64,000 bases of DNA from positions 31,529 to 95,528 of the forward strand of contig NZ_QSDY01000001.1 in assembly GCF_003463825.1 (NCBI RefSeq), given 5' to 3'. The notes under the pieces are model-generated. The model was not told the origin of the DNA. It searched no databases and saw only the letters and a program-made list of their open reading frames with translations. Origin of the DNA: Veillonella sp. AM51-8BH. Lineage in GTDB: Bacteria > Bacillota > Negativicutes > Veillonellales > Veillonellaceae. Made by a program: the position numbers and the translations under genes. Positions 29,501 through 39,576 of the stretch are shown piece by piece; position 1 is the stretch's first letter; every line of letters begins with the position of its first letter.

Positions 29501-31879
29501 TTGTTTAACGAAGATGTATTAGACTTTCACCATATAAAAGAACAATTACAACAACATTGTAGTTCTACCATTGCTAAAGAATTAGCTATGCATATTGAAC
29601 CAATGACGGATGCTAAAGCTATTCAAGAGAACCTTGATGAAACGGCAGAAGCCATGCGTTCTTTGCAAACTGAGATAGAACAACCGTTAGGCGGTACGCG
29701 AGATATTCGCGAATCCTGTAAAAAGAGTCGTAAAGACTTTGTCCTTACTCGTGAAGCATTGTGGGATATTTATTTAACCATTGGTGCTTATAAGCGAATG
29801 ACAAAGTTCTTTAGAACGAAATATATGGAATATCCATTGCTATCCTTATGGGTACAGGATATGCCAAATACAGATCGCATTGAAAATCGCTTTAAACGCG
29901 TCTTTGATGAAAAAGGGGAATTGCTTGATACAGCATCTCCTAAGTTGGCGAGCCTAAGAAATACGATTATTAAAACTCGGGAAAAGATCAAAAATGATAT
30001 TCAAGCTATCTTGCACGACAAGGATAATCAGAAGTATTTCCAAGAAACGATCATTACACAGCGTAACAATCGCTACGTAATCCCTGTAAAACAGGAATAT
30101 CGCCAATATTTTGATGGTCTTATTCACGACCGTTCTGCAACGGGTCAAACACTCTATATTGAACCGATGCGCTTGGTGAATCTAAATAATGAATTACAAG
30201 AGGCGTTGATTGGTGAAGAGCAAGAGGTATTGCGTATTTACCGTGAGTTATCAGCCCTTGTAAAACAACATAGTAATGATTTGATGGATGCTTGTGAAAA
30301 GGTATCCCATATCGAATTTGTATATGGTAAGGCGAGCCTTGCTATTTCTTATAAAGGTGTACCAGCTATCTTGAGTACTGATAGAACAGTTAATCTCATG
30401 AGAGCTCGACACCCATTAATTCCACCAAATGTAGTAGTGCCTACAAACATTCAATTAGGTACATCTTACCGTATTTTATTGATTACTGGTTCTAATACAG
30501 GTGGTAAAACAGTATCCCTTAAAACATTAGGGTTATTGAGTTTAATGAACCAATGTGGTCTATTTATTCCTGCAGACCACGGCTCAATGTTGCCTATATT
30601 CCAAAATATCTTTGCCGATATTGGGGATGAACAAAGTATTGAGGCTAGCCTTAGTACGTTCTCTGCTCATATGACACAAGTTATTTCCATTATTAAACAT
30701 TGTGGCCCAAATGACTTGGTATTGCTGGATGAGCTTGGATCTGGTACAGATCCAGAGGAAGGTAGTGCACTTGCTGTATCTATCCTTGAGTTCTTCCGTA
30801 AAAAAGGTTCTCTTATGATGGTAAGTACCCATTATAATGAGCTTAAAAACTATGCATACCATACAGAAGGAATCGAAAACGGCCATGTAGAATTTGATGA
30901 GCGTACCTTAAAGCCAACGTATCGACTTCATATTGGTGTAGCAGGTAGTAGCCATGCATTGAGTATTGCGGCCCGCTTAGGTTTACCAAAAGATATCGTA
31001 ACGCGCGCGGCAGAGTATAAATCTCAATTTGGTAGCCATGAAATGGAAGAAGTTCTTTCAGATTTGAATGAGCAACTTCGTAAGGCATCTGAACGTGAAA
31101 GAGCCTTAAAGAAAGAGCTTGATGAAACACGTCGCATGCGCGGCCAATTAGAGAAGGAAAAGAAACAGTTTAATGAAAAACGTAAACAAATCTTAGCCAA
31201 GGCTCAAGCAGATGCAGAAGCTATGAAACGTAGTTTACGCGTCGAAGGGGAAGCGATTATCAAGCAATTGAAATCGCAATTCTCCGAAACAAATAAGGAT
31301 AAGCGTCAATCTGCTATTAATGCTGCACGTAAGGGCATTTCTAATGTACATGTACCAGAAGCCCCAGTAGATGATGATCGTAAGTCCTTGACGGCAGATG
31401 CTATTAAGGTAGGCCAAGCAGTATATGTTACATCTTTACGTTCATTAGGTACCGTATTAGCTATCAATGGCAATCGTGTAAATGTAGATATTAATGGCTT
31501 AACTGCAACAGTTAAGGTTAATGAATTGCAATCTACCACACGTGAAGAGGGCAATAAACTAGAACGTGAACAAAAAGCGGCTATGCCTAAAACTAGAAAA
31601 CGTATGGGTGGCTCTGCCGTACAACGCCAAAAAGAGGTTCGTACTGAAATTAATATTCTTGGACAAACGGTAGATGAAGCGACAGTTTCTGTTGGTAGAT
31701 TTATTGATCAAGCTTTACTTGGTGGTGTTAATCAAGTGCGCATTATTCACGGTAAGGGGACTGGTGCATTACGAGAAGGTGTACATCAATATTTGCGCAC
31801 CTTACCGCATGTGGCTCATTTTGAAACAGCAGGCTATGACGAAGGTGGTGCAGGGGCTACCAATGTAGTTCTGAAATAA
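29501..31879 (+). CDS. mutS2: Endonuclease MutS2
   Basis: A 792-residue protein, matching B. subtilis MutS2. It has a MutS core and ATPase domain without the mismatch-recognition domain: Walker A ITGSNTGGKT near 328-337 and Walker B VLLDELGSGTDPEEG near 405. A long coiled coil lies near 515-620. The C-terminal Smr nuclease domain contains RIIHGKGTGALREGV near 750. MutS2 acts in suppression of recombination or rescue of collided ribosomes in known species. The start is TTG 29501, 6 bp after AGAGGT; upstream in-frame starts lie inside the U32 gene. Confidence 0.93.
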   Translation: MFNEDVLDFHHIKEQLQQHCSSTIAKELAMHIEPMTDAKAIQENLDETAEAMRSLQTEIEQPLGGTRDIRESCKKSRKDFVLTREALWDIYLTIGAYKRMTKFFRTKYMEYPLLSLWVQDMPNTDRIENRFKRVFDEKGELLDTASPKLASLRNTIIKTREKIKNDIQAILHDKDNQKYFQETIITQRNNRYVIPVKQEYRQYFDGLIHDRSATGQTLYIEPMRLVNLNNELQEALIGEEQEVLRIYRELSALVKQHSNDLMDACEKVSHIEFVYGKASLAISYKGVPAILSTDRTVNLMRARHPLIPPNVVVPTNIQLGTSYRILLITGSNTGGKTVSLKTLGLLSLMNQCGLFIPADHGSMLPIFQNIFADIGDEQSIEASLSTFSAHMTQVISIIKHCGPNDLVLLDELGSGTDPEEGSALAVSILEFFRKKGSLMMVSTHYNELKNYAYHTEGIENGHVEFDERTLKPTYRLHIGVAGSSHALSIAARLGLPKDIVTRAAEYKSQFGSHEMEEVLSDLNEQLRKASERERALKKELDETRRMRGQLEKEKKQFNEKRKQILAKAQADAEAMKRSLRVEGEAIIKQLKSQFSETNKDKRQSAINAARKGISNVHVPEAPVDDDRKSLTADAIKVGQAVYVTSLRSLGTVLAINGNRVNVDINGLTATVKVNELQSTTREEGNKLEREQKAAMPKTRKRMGGSAVQRQKEVRTEINILGQTVDEATVSVGRFIDQALLGGVNQVRIIHGKGTGALREGVHQYLRTLPHVAHFETAGYDEGGAGATNVVLK

Positions 31880-31979
31880 AGCTACACAATAGTGATATAG
31901 TTATAGATAATACAGTAAATTATTATCGTATATCAAATTGGTTATGGGGTATAGCCATATACATATATAGAAATAGAAG

Positions 31980-32013
31980 AGGTAGTAAGTTCTTAGAACT
32001 TACTACCTTTTTA
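31980..32013 (+). terminator. Terminator after mutS2
   Basis: Perfect 13-bp stem AGGTAGTAAGTTC/GAACTTACTACCT (31980-31992 with 31996-32008) with a TTA loop and TTTTT tail. Confidence 0.88.
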
Positions 32014-32017
32014 CGTA

Positions 32018-32051
32018 AAAGAAAGGAGCGGAACACATGTTCCGCTCCTTT
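32018..32051 (-). terminator. Terminator of the penicillin-binding protein gene
   Basis: Perfect 13-bp stem (32022-32034 with 32039-32051) with a 4-nt loop. Read on the minus strand it ends TTTCTTTTA, the correct polarity for the gene at 32063-34153. It faces the mutS2 terminator in the convergent gap. Confidence 0.85.
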
Positions 32052-32062
32052 AGAGTATTAGA

Positions 32063-34153
32063 TTAACGATCTTTTTTACTAGACTTTTTACTTTTGGATG
32101 AATTAGATTTCTGTTCAGTTGCATCATCTTTTGAGCCACTGTCATCTTTTACAGCTTCATCTTTCGATTTGTCTTTATCGTCTTTTTTGTCTGCTTTTTC
32201 GTCCTTAGCAGCTTCTTTTTTAGGCTGTGCTTTTACAGGATTATAATAACCTTCAGAAACAGCTGATTGAGCGCTAGCAGGAACGGAGAAGTCAGAAGCA
32301 GGGGTATTGGCAAGCGCATTTGCCATGAATTGGCCCCACATAATAGCAGGTGTGTCACCACCGGTGATGCCTCGTAATGTTTCCGAGCCATAGTCATCAC
32401 CAATCCAAACGGCAGCTACTAAATCAGGCGTGTAACCAACGAACCAAGCATCCTTGGAATCATCTGTTGTACCAGTTTTGCCTGCTGCAGGACGACCGAT
32501 TGCGGCATTACCACCAGTACCGCCATTTATAACGGATTCTAGCATATTTGTAATGATAGCTGCATCTTTTTCATCTACAACACGTTTTTCTTGGATGGAG
32601 TTTTCTTCCACAACTTGACCATTGCGGTCTACAATTTTAACGATTGCCGTAGGTTGAACCTTGATACCACCATTAGCGAGTACACCATAAGCTTGAACCA
32701 TTTCAAGAGGTGTTACACCATGAGTTAAACCACCAAGTGCAGTAGACAAGTTATTATCTTGATCTGTAAGAGTAGTGATACCCATTTCTTTGGCAAGTTT
32801 AATAATCTTAGACATGCCTACTTCATCAGCAACTTTTACGGCAGCTACGTTACGAGAATGTTGTAATGCATAGCGATATGTAATATTACCTACGAAGTCA
32901 TTTTCATAGTTTTTAGGGCTCCAGTTACCAAATGTAACAGGGCTATCATCTACGATAGAACCAGGAGTTTTACCAGATTGAATAGCTGCTAAATATACAA
33001 ATGGCTTCATAGCGGAACCTGGTTGACGTTCTGCTTGTGTAGCACGGTTAAATGCATCATCACCGCGGCCACCAACCATAGCCATAATGTAACCATTATG
33101 AGGGTTCATAGCAACGATAGCACCTTGTGGTTGATGTAAACCATTGCTATCAGTGTAGTAATTAGGCAAGTTTTGCATTGCTGCTACAGCTGCATTTTGT
33201 GCATCCATATCAAGAGTTGTATAAATTTTTAAACCATCTTTATAGATTGCATCGTCGCCATATTTTTCAGAAACTTGTGCAATAACATAGTTAATGAAGT
33301 AAGATGCATTAGATTTTTCATGCGTTTGTTCTTGCTTTGCCACTAAGCCTAAATCTGCTTGACGTGCTTGATCAGCTTGCTCTTGTGTAATGTAACCGTA
33401 TTTAACCATTTGGCCTAATACAACAGCTTGACGTTTTTTACTAGCTTCCAAATCATTGAATGGAGAGTAGTAGTTAGGACTTTGTGGTAAGCCTGCAATG
33501 AGTGCTGCTTGAGCTAGCGTTAATTGGCTAGCATCCTTACCAAAGTATACATGAGCTGCAGATTGTACACCGTATGCACCTTGGCCAAAGTAAATTTGGT
33601 TCATGTACATTTCAAGGATTTCATCCTTAGTGTAATGTTGTTCAATTTTAAGTGCTAGCAATGCTTCAGAAATTTTACGTTTAAATGTTCTGTCTTGAGA
33701 TAAGAATGCATTACGCGCTAACTGTTGAGTGATTGTAGAACCACCTTCAGATACGCCACTATGAACAATGTTAACCCATACAGCACGCAAGATACCAACA
33801 GGGTCGATACCGTGATGGGAATAGAAGCGAGAGTCCTCAGTAGCAACAAAGGCATTTTGTAAATCCTTTGGTACATCTTTTAAAGGTACTGGTAATCTAT
33901 TCTCTGTGGAATGAACCGTTGTGATGAGATTACCATGGACATCGTAAATTTGAGACGATGCAGAAGGACGTACATTGGATACATCTGGTAGGTTAGACAG
34001 TGTAGCACTGATGAAACCACAGCCACCTCCGGCTACGATGAGTATAAGGAGAAGGGCACAAATCCAAAATAGACGCTTCGGACTTGTCTTCTTCGGTGTA
34101 GCGCCGCTACCATTAGAACGGCGGCTGCTTCTCGCATTTGAGTTATTACTCAT
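32063..34153 (-). CDS. Class A penicillin-binding protein (PBP1A-type)
   Basis: A 696-residue bifunctional peptidoglycan synthase, anchored by one helix near residues 28-50. The GT51 glycosyltransferase domain has catalytic Glu106 in ATEDSRFYSHHG, then GGSTITQQLARN near 140 and QIYFGQGAYGVQSAA near 190. The transpeptidase domain has the SxxK serine at about 380 (PGSAMKPF), the SxN motif in HSRNVAAVK and KTGTT near 555. The last 50 residues are a Lys/Asp/Ser low-complexity tail. It is the only larger minus-strand gene, preceded by AGAGGTGA, and is divergent from tyrS. Confidence 0.94.
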   Translation of the reverse strand: MSNNSNARSSRRSNGSGATPKKTSPKRLFWICALLLILIVAGGGCGFISATLSNLPDVSNVRPSASSQIYDVHGNLITTVHSTENRLPVPLKDVPKDLQNAFVATEDSRFYSHHGIDPVGILRAVWVNIVHSGVSEGGSTITQQLARNAFLSQDRTFKRKISEALLALKIEQHYTKDEILEMYMNQIYFGQGAYGVQSAAHVYFGKDASQLTLAQAALIAGLPQSPNYYSPFNDLEASKKRQAVVLGQMVKYGYITQEQADQARQADLGLVAKQEQTHEKSNASYFINYVIAQVSEKYGDDAIYKDGLKIYTTLDMDAQNAAVAAMQNLPNYYTDSNGLHQPQGAIVAMNPHNGYIMAMVGGRGDDAFNRATQAERQPGSAMKPFVYLAAIQSGKTPGSIVDDSPVTFGNWSPKNYENDFVGNITYRYALQHSRNVAAVKVADEVGMSKIIKLAKEMGITTLTDQDNNLSTALGGLTHGVTPLEMVQAYGVLANGGIKVQPTAIVKIVDRNGQVVEENSIQEKRVVDEKDAAIITNMLESVINGGTGGNAAIGRPAAGKTGTTDDSKDAWFVGYTPDLVAAVWIGDDYGSETLRGITGGDTPAIMWGQFMANALANTPASDFSVPASAQSAVSEGYYNPVKAQPKKEAAKDEKADKKDDKDKSKDEAVKDDSGSKDDATEQKSNSSKSKKSSKKDR

Positions 34154-34257
34154 AGAGTCACCTCTTTTTTCTTTTGTTAGTAAATATAACGTAAATTCTA
34201 TTACGCAGTTATAAATATTATATCATATATGGCTTAAAACCAATACTATATATATAA

Positions 34258-34286
34258 TTGTGAAAGTTTTTAGATAATGGTATACT
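34258..34286 (+). promoter_or_regulatory. Promoter of tyrS
   Basis: TTGTGA at 34258-34263, 17-bp spacer, TATACT at 34281-34286, 30 bp before the tyrS ATG. The short leader leaves no room for a T-box. Confidence 0.7.
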
Positions 34287-34315
34287 AAAACAATAGTATT
34301 TCGAGGAGGATTATC

Positions 34316-35524
34316 ATGGTTAGTGCTCAAGAACAAGTGCGCCAAATTAAACACGGCGTAGCAGATTTAATTAATGAACAAGATCTTGTAAAGAAAATAG
34401 AAAAATCTATTAAGGAAAATAAACCTTTAGTTGTAAAATTAGGTTTGGACCCAACAGCGCCAGATATTCATTTAGGCCATACAGTACCACTTCGTAAACT
34501 ACGTTTGTTCCAAGAATTTGGTCATCAAGTAGTGATCGTTATCGGCGGTTTCACTGCGCGTATTGGTGATCCTACTGGTAAAAGTGTAACTCGTCCACCA
34601 CTTACAAAAGAAGAAGTATTGAAAAATGCTGAAACCTATAAAACACAAATCTTCAAAGTGTTAGATCCTGAAAAAACGATCGTCCGCGACAATAGTGAAT
34701 GGCTAGAATCTATGAACTTTGCGGATGTTCTACGTTTGGCAAGCTCTTATACTGTAGCACGTATGATGGAACGCGATGATTTCAATAAACGCTTTAAAGA
34801 AGGTCGTGCTATTGGTGTTCATGAGTTTATGTATCCATTGATGCAAGGTCAAGATTCTGTAGCATTACATGCTGACGTTGAATTTGGTGGTACAGACCAA
34901 ACTTTCAACTTGTTAATGGGCCGTCATTTACAAGAATTAGAAGGTCAAGAACCTCAAGTTGTTATCACAATGCCATTGCTTGAAGGCCTTGACGGTGTTC
35001 AAAAAATGAGTAAATCTTTAGGCAATTACATCGGTATCGACGAAGAACCTAAAGAAATGTACGGTAAAGCAATGTCTATTCCTGATGAATTGATGATGCG
35101 CTACTTCATGCTCGTTACAGATATGCCAATTGAAGAACAAGAGGACATGGAAAAACGTCTTGAAAGTGGTGAATTACATCCACGTGACGCTAAAATGCAA
35201 TTAGCTCGTACCATCGTTCGTTTGTACCATGGTGAAGAGGCTGCTCTTGAGGCAGAAGAGGAATTCAAACGTGTATTCCAACAACGCGCATTGCCTACAG
35301 ATATTCCTGAATACGCTATGGATGCGCCAACAGAACCAATCTTTGTGCCACAATTCTGTACAGATGCTGGTTTGACTGCCTCTAATGGTGAAGCACGTCG
35401 CTCTATTAAAGCCGGTGCTTTCAAAGTAAATGGTGAAAAATATACAGAAGAAAACCTTACCCTTGAAGAGGGCATGATCGTTCAAGTTGGTAAACGTAAA
35501 TTCGTAAAAATTAAATTTAACTAA
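34316..35524 (+). CDS. tyrS: Tyrosyl-tRNA synthetase
   Basis: A 402-residue class I synthetase. The HIGH signature appears as [14 protein letters not shown] near 50-63 and the KMSKS loop as QKMSKSLGN near 233. A C-terminal S4 RNA-binding domain ([23 protein letters not shown]) lies near 360-400. It resembles the TyrZ-type enzymes of Firmicutes more than the longer E. coli form by length, which is my judgement. It has its own promoter and terminator, so it is probably monocistronic. Confidence 0.96.
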   Translation: MVSAQEQVRQIKHGVADLINEQDLVKKIEKSIKENKPLVVKLGLDPTAPDIHLGHTVPLRKLRLFQEFGHQVVIVIGGFTARIGDPTGKSVTRPPLTKEEVLKNAETYKTQIFKVLDPEKTIVRDNSEWLESMNFADVLRLASSYTVARMMERDDFNKRFKEGRAIGVHEFMYPLMQGQDSVALHADVEFGGTDQTFNLLMGRHLQELEGQEPQVVITMPLLEGLDGVQKMSKSLGNYIGIDEEPKEMYGKAMSIPDELMMRYFMLVTDMPIEEQEDMEKRLESGELHPRDAKMQLARTIVRLYHGEEAALEAEEEFKRVFQQRALPTDIPEYAMDAPTEPIFVPQFCTDAGLTASNGEARRSIKAGAFKVNGEKYTEENLTLEEGMIVQVGKRKFVKIKFN

Positions 35525-35528
35525 TATA

Positions 35529-35566
35529 AAACTGTGATGGGGTAGAAACCTCATCACAGTTTTTTT
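35529..35566 (+). terminator. Terminator after tyrS
   Basis: A 14-bp stem (35529-35542 with 35549-35562, one wobble), 6-nt loop, followed by a T run. Confidence 0.9.
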
Positions 35567-35738
35567 GTCCATTTTTTTATAAGATTTTCCTCTATTGTAT
35601 CTATTAATAGTAACTCCAAAATTTAGGTACAAGTTAATGTATAATGAATATAAAAGATAAATATAAAGTACAAATTTGATATATAAAACATTTATACAGA
35701 TAGCATATAAATTTAACTGTAAAGTAAGAGGACTATAT

Positions 35739-36380
35739 ATGGACAAGAAACTATCTAATTTCCTAGAAAAACGAGAATATACTGTTCTTACCGATATCGA
35801 TGTTATAACTGCTGCCGTAGCAGTACCATTATTAGAAATCGATGGGGAAGATCACGTAGTATTTACTGTACGCAGTAATAAGCTACGCCGTCAGCCTGGT
35901 GAAATTAGCTTTCCTGGTGGCCACTGTGAACCTAATGATAAAAGCAGTGCCCATGCTGCCATGCGTGAGTGCTCTGAAGAATTGGGCATAGATTTAGATC
36001 AAATTGAATTACTTGGTAATTTAGACTGTCTCGTATCTGCGATAGGTGTCAAATTATATGCTGTAGCCGTACGTTTACATACAAGTGATTTAAAACCAAA
36101 TCCTGATGAAGTAGGAGAGGTATTCACCGTTCCATTACAATATCTATTAGACATGGAGCCAACTGTAGGTCATCTAGATATAGCTACAAGACCGTTAAAG
36201 GACTTTCCATTCCATTTATTAGAAGGCTACAACATTGACTGGAAAATTAGACAAAACTACTCCGTCTATTTCTATCCCTATGAACAATACACCATATGGG
36301 GACTAACGGGGCGAGTGCTGAAAAACTTTTTAGATATATATAGGGAGATTTATTTGCATAATAACCCTCATATAAATTGA
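35739..36380 (+). CDS. Nudix hydrolase, coenzyme A pyrophosphatase-like
   Basis: A 213-residue protein. The stretch RRQPGEISFPGGHCEPND followed by MRECSEELGI near 65-97 is a Nudix box. It has the GEISFPGG lead-in and one-residue-longer spacing that I associate with the CoA diphosphatase (PCD1/NudL) group; such enzymes cut CoA into phosphopantetheine and 3',5'-ADP. The start at ATG 35739 follows AAGAGGA by 6 bp; the 63-bp in-frame upstream extension has no ribosome site. It lies between the tyrS terminator and the ppsA promoter. Substrate is inferred from the lead-in motif. Confidence 0.78.
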   Translation: MDKKLSNFLEKREYTVLTDIDVITAAVAVPLLEIDGEDHVVFTVRSNKLRRQPGEISFPGGHCEPNDKSSAHAAMRECSEELGIDLDQIELLGNLDCLVSAIGVKLYAVAVRLHTSDLKPNPDEVGEVFTVPLQYLLDMEPTVGHLDIATRPLKDFPFHLLEGYNIDWKIRQNYSVYFYPYEQYTIWGLTGRVLKNFLDIYREIYLHNNPHIN

Positions 36381-36405
36381 CAGATTTTAAATTAAGGTAT
36401 ACTAT
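36377..36405 (+). promoter_or_regulatory. Promoter of ppsA
   Basis: Exact TTGACA at 36377-36382, 17-bp spacer, TACTAT at 36400-36405 (or TATACT at 36398 with 15 bp). It overlaps the Nudix stop codon and lies about 50 bp before the ppsA start. Confidence 0.7.
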
Positions 36406-36456
36406 TTATGTGTAAAAGGTTTAATGTGTTGCACTAATTGACTAGGAGGTTCTCAC

Positions 36457-38838
36457 ATGAATCGCGAAACAGCATACGTACTTTGGTTTGATGAATTACA
36501 ACGTGAAGATGTTAATTTAGTTGGTGGTAAATCTTCTTCCTTAGGGGAATTGACATCCTCCACTAATGTACCTGTACCTTACGGTTTTGCTACAACTGCT
36601 CATGGTTATCGTGAGTTTATGAAAGCAACAGGTTTGGAAGATAAAATCCGCGCTGAACTTGATGCGTTAGATGATGTAGAAAATTCTGCATTATTGCGTG
36701 AAGTATGTGCTAAAATTCGCCGCATGATTTGCGAAGAAGAAATGCCAAAAGAATTGGCAGATGCTATCCGTCATGCTTATGAAGAACTTGGTAAAAAAGT
36801 AAACGAAGAAAATCCATTCGTAGCAGTTCGTTCTAGTGCAACAGCAGAAGACTTGCCAGATGCAAGCTTTGCAGGCCAACAAGATACATATTTAAATGTA
36901 CGTGGTGCTGACGTTATCATCGAGAAAGTAAAAGAATGTTATGCATCTACTTTCACAGATCGTGCTACATACTACCGTGTAAAACAAGGTTTCGATCATA
37001 TGACAGTAGCATTGAGTGCTGCCGTTCAAATGATGGTATTCTCTAAAGCTGCTGGCGTAATGTTCACTGTTGACCTTGTAACAGGTAACGATAACAACAT
37101 CCTTATCGAAGGTTCTTGGGGTCTTGGTGAGTACGTTGTACAAGGTACAGTTACACCAGATAATTTCCATGTAGATAAAGATAAAATGGAAATTACAGAC
37201 CGCATGATTAATGACAAACATATCCGCTTAGTTCGTAAAGCTGACGGCGACTGTGTTGAAGAAGTTGTTCCAGCAGATGAAGCTAAACAACAAGTTATTA
37301 CAGATGCTCAAGTTTTGGAGCTTGCTAAATACGCAAAAGCAATCGAAAAACATTATGGTTGTTACATGGATATGGAGTGGGGCGTAGATGAACGAGACGG
37401 TAAAATTTGGATTTTACAAGCTCGTCCAGAAACAGTTTGGTCCCGTAAAGAAAAACCAAAAACAACTGAAAAACCTAGCACATTAGATGCAGGTAATCGT
37501 GAAATTATTGTAAAAGGTTTGCCAGCTTCCCCTGGTAATGCAGCAGGTAAAGCTCACGTTATCATCAATCCTGAGGATATTGATGAATTTAAAGAAGGAG
37601 AAATCCTTGTCACTGCTATGACGGCTCCTGACTGGGTACCAGCTATGAAAAAGGCAAAAGCTATTGTTACTGATGCTGGCGGTATGACTTGTCATGCGTC
37701 CATCGTTAGCCGTGAGCTTGGTATTCCTTGTATCGTAGGTACTAAGAGCCGTAGCCATGAAGCAACAACATCCATTAAAGATGGTCAAATGATTACTGTT
37801 GATGCTACAAATGGTATCGTATACGATGGTGTATTAGAAGATATCGTTAAAAAGCCAGAAGTACAAGCTACTGCAAGTGTTGCAACTGAATATGTTCCTG
37901 TAACAGGCACTAAAATTTACATGAATTTAGGCAATCCTGATTTAGCTGAAAAACTTGGTGTATTACCATGTGATGGTATTGGTCTAATGCGTGAAGAGTT
38001 CATTTGGACTACTTTCATTCACGAACACCCATTACACCTTATTGAAACTGGTCGCAGTGACTTTGCAGTTAATACATTGGCAGAAGGTATGCGTAAAGTT
38101 TGTCAAGCATTGGCTCCTCGCCAAGTAGTAGTTCGTTTGAGCGACTTCAAATCTAGCGAATACCGTGATCTCAACGGTGGTGACAAATATGAACCACATG
38201 AATCCAGTGCATTACTTGGCTGGCGTGGTGCAGCTCGTTACTATGATCCAAAATATACACCTGCTTTCAAATTAGAATTAGAAGCAATCAAAAAAGTACG
38301 TAACGAATTTGGTTTCAAAAACTTACAAGTTATGATTCCATTCTGCCGTACTGTAGAGGAAGCTGAATTAGTAACTAATTTAATGGCTCAAGAAGGTCTT
38401 GTACGCGGTAAAGACTTCAAAGTATGGCTCATGGCTGAGATTCCATCCAATATTATCTTAGCTGATCAATTCAATAAATATGTAGATGGTTATTCCATTG
38501 GTTCTAACGATTTGACTATGCTCGTTCTTGGCTGTGACCGTGATAACGAAACAGTTCAACATATCTATGATGAACGGAATCTAGCAGTTCGTAGAGCAAT
38601 TCGCCATCTCATCGAAGTGGCTCACAAAGATGGTAAAACTGTATCCATCTGTGGCCAAGCGCCAAGCGTGTATCCTGAACTTTGCGAATTCCTCGTGAAG
38701 AGTGGTATCGATTCCATTTCTGTTAACCCAGATGCGGTTGTGAACACTAAGAAAATGGTGGCTCAAATCGAACAACGAATTATGCTCGATGCTATGACTG
38801 GTCGTGGTCGTCAAGAAACTGATGACTTAACTTGGTAA
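36457..38838 (+). CDS. ppsA: Phosphoenolpyruvate synthase (pyruvate, water dikinase)
   Basis: A 793-residue enzyme making PEP from pyruvate with ATP and water, the first step of gluconeogenesis from lactate/pyruvate. The N-terminal ATP-binding domain has LVGGKSSSLGEL near 20 and FVAVRSSATAEDLPDASFAGQQDT near 122-146. The phosphohistidine domain has catalytic His at about 413 in DAGGMTCHASIVSRELGIPC. The C-terminal PEP-binding barrel has GLMREEF near 510 and SICGQAPS near 730. Length matches E. coli PpsA and the protein lacks the PPDK extra regions. The regulator genes ccpN and ppsR follow immediately after a terminator. Confidence 0.96.
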   Translation: MNRETAYVLWFDELQREDVNLVGGKSSSLGELTSSTNVPVPYGFATTAHGYREFMKATGLEDKIRAELDALDDVENSALLREVCAKIRRMICEEEMPKELADAIRHAYEELGKKVNEENPFVAVRSSATAEDLPDASFAGQQDTYLNVRGADVIIEKVKECYASTFTDRATYYRVKQGFDHMTVALSAAVQMMVFSKAAGVMFTVDLVTGNDNNILIEGSWGLGEYVVQGTVTPDNFHVDKDKMEITDRMINDKHIRLVRKADGDCVEEVVPADEAKQQVITDAQVLELAKYAKAIEKHYGCYMDMEWGVDERDGKIWILQARPETVWSRKEKPKTTEKPSTLDAGNREIIVKGLPASPGNAAGKAHVIINPEDIDEFKEGEILVTAMTAPDWVPAMKKAKAIVTDAGGMTCHASIVSRELGIPCIVGTKSRSHEATTSIKDGQMITVDATNGIVYDGVLEDIVKKPEVQATASVATEYVPVTGTKIYMNLGNPDLAEKLGVLPCDGIGLMREEFIWTTFIHEHPLHLIETGRSDFAVNTLAEGMRKVCQALAPRQVVVRLSDFKSSEYRDLNGGDKYEPHESSALLGWRGAARYYDPKYTPAFKLELEAIKKVRNEFGFKNLQVMIPFCRTVEEAELVTNLMAQEGLVRGKDFKVWLMAEIPSNIILADQFNKYVDGYSIGSNDLTMLVLGCDRDNETVQHIYDERNLAVRRAIRHLIEVAHKDGKTVSICGQAPSVYPELCEFLVKSGIDSISVNPDAVVNTKKMVAQIEQRIMLDAMTGRGRQETDDLTW

Positions 38839-38854
38839 TCATATAGTGGTATTG

Positions 38855-38885
38855 AAAGAGGAGGCCCGTTGGTCTCCTCTTTTTC
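38855..38885 (+). terminator. Terminator after ppsA
   Basis: A 12-bp stem (38855-38866 with 38871-38882, one wobble) with a CGTT loop and a T tail. TATAAT at 38903-38908 just downstream may be the -10 box for ccpN. Confidence 0.87.
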
Positions 38886-38936
38886 TGAATGGTAACTTAG
38901 GATATAATACAAACAGAGATGAAAGGGGGTTACCGT

Positions 38937-39566
38937 GTGAAACTGTCGAAACGACAAGAACAAATTGCTCAAATCGTTCGTGAAGAAGGACCTGTTACAG
39001 GTAGTGCTATTGCTGAACATTTAGAGGTTACACGATCTGCATTGCGTTCAGATTTATCGGTGTTAACTATGCTAGGTGTTTTAGATGCGCGTCCGAATGT
39101 AGGTTACTACTATGTGGGACTTTCAAAAGAAACACAAACGGCGGAGCGATTAAAATCATTTCTGGTAAGTGATGTATTATCTCAAGCCGTCGTGGTCAAT
39201 GGGGATACAAGTTTGTATGATACGATTGTTACTATATTTACTGAAGATGTAGGGACTATTCTAGTGTGTGATGATTCCTATTTAGTAGGTGTAGTATCTC
39301 GTAAGGACTTGTTGCGTGCCTCTATGGGGCAAACAGATTCGCACACAATGCCTATATCTATGATTATGACCCCTGTGAGCAAGGTTATAACTGTGGAGCC
39401 TACTGATACATTAGTAGAGGCTGCACAGAAGATGATAGATTATGAAGTGGATTGTTTACCTGTTGTCGTTCGCGAGGATGTGGAAAACAAGAAACGTCTA
39501 AAGGTTGTAGGCCGTGTATCTAAAACGACGGTAGCGAAAGTATTTTTAGAATGTAGCATACATTGA
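38937..39566 (+). CDS. ccpN: CcpN-type transcriptional regulator with CBS pair
   Basis: A 209-residue regulator. An N-terminal helix-turn-helix (KRQEQIAQIVREEGPVTG...) spans residues 4-58, followed by two CBS domains (SQAVVVNGDTSLYDTIVTIF near 80 and VSKVITVEPTDTLVEAAQKM near 145) that would bind adenine nucleotides. In B. subtilis CcpN represses gluconeogenic genes and lies before yqfL, the homologue of the next gene here. The start is GTG 38937, 7 bp after AAAGGGGG. I infer control of gluconeogenic genes, ppsA being the obvious candidate. Confidence 0.85.
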   Translation: MKLSKRQEQIAQIVREEGPVTGSAIAEHLEVTRSALRSDLSVLTMLGVLDARPNVGYYYVGLSKETQTAERLKSFLVSDVLSQAVVVNGDTSLYDTIVTIFTEDVGTILVCDDSYLVGVVSRKDLLRASMGQTDSHTMPISMIMTPVSKVITVEPTDTLVEAAQKMIDYEVDCLPVVVREDVENKKRLKVVGRVSKTTVAKVFLECSIH

Positions 39567-39576
39567 GGTTGATAGA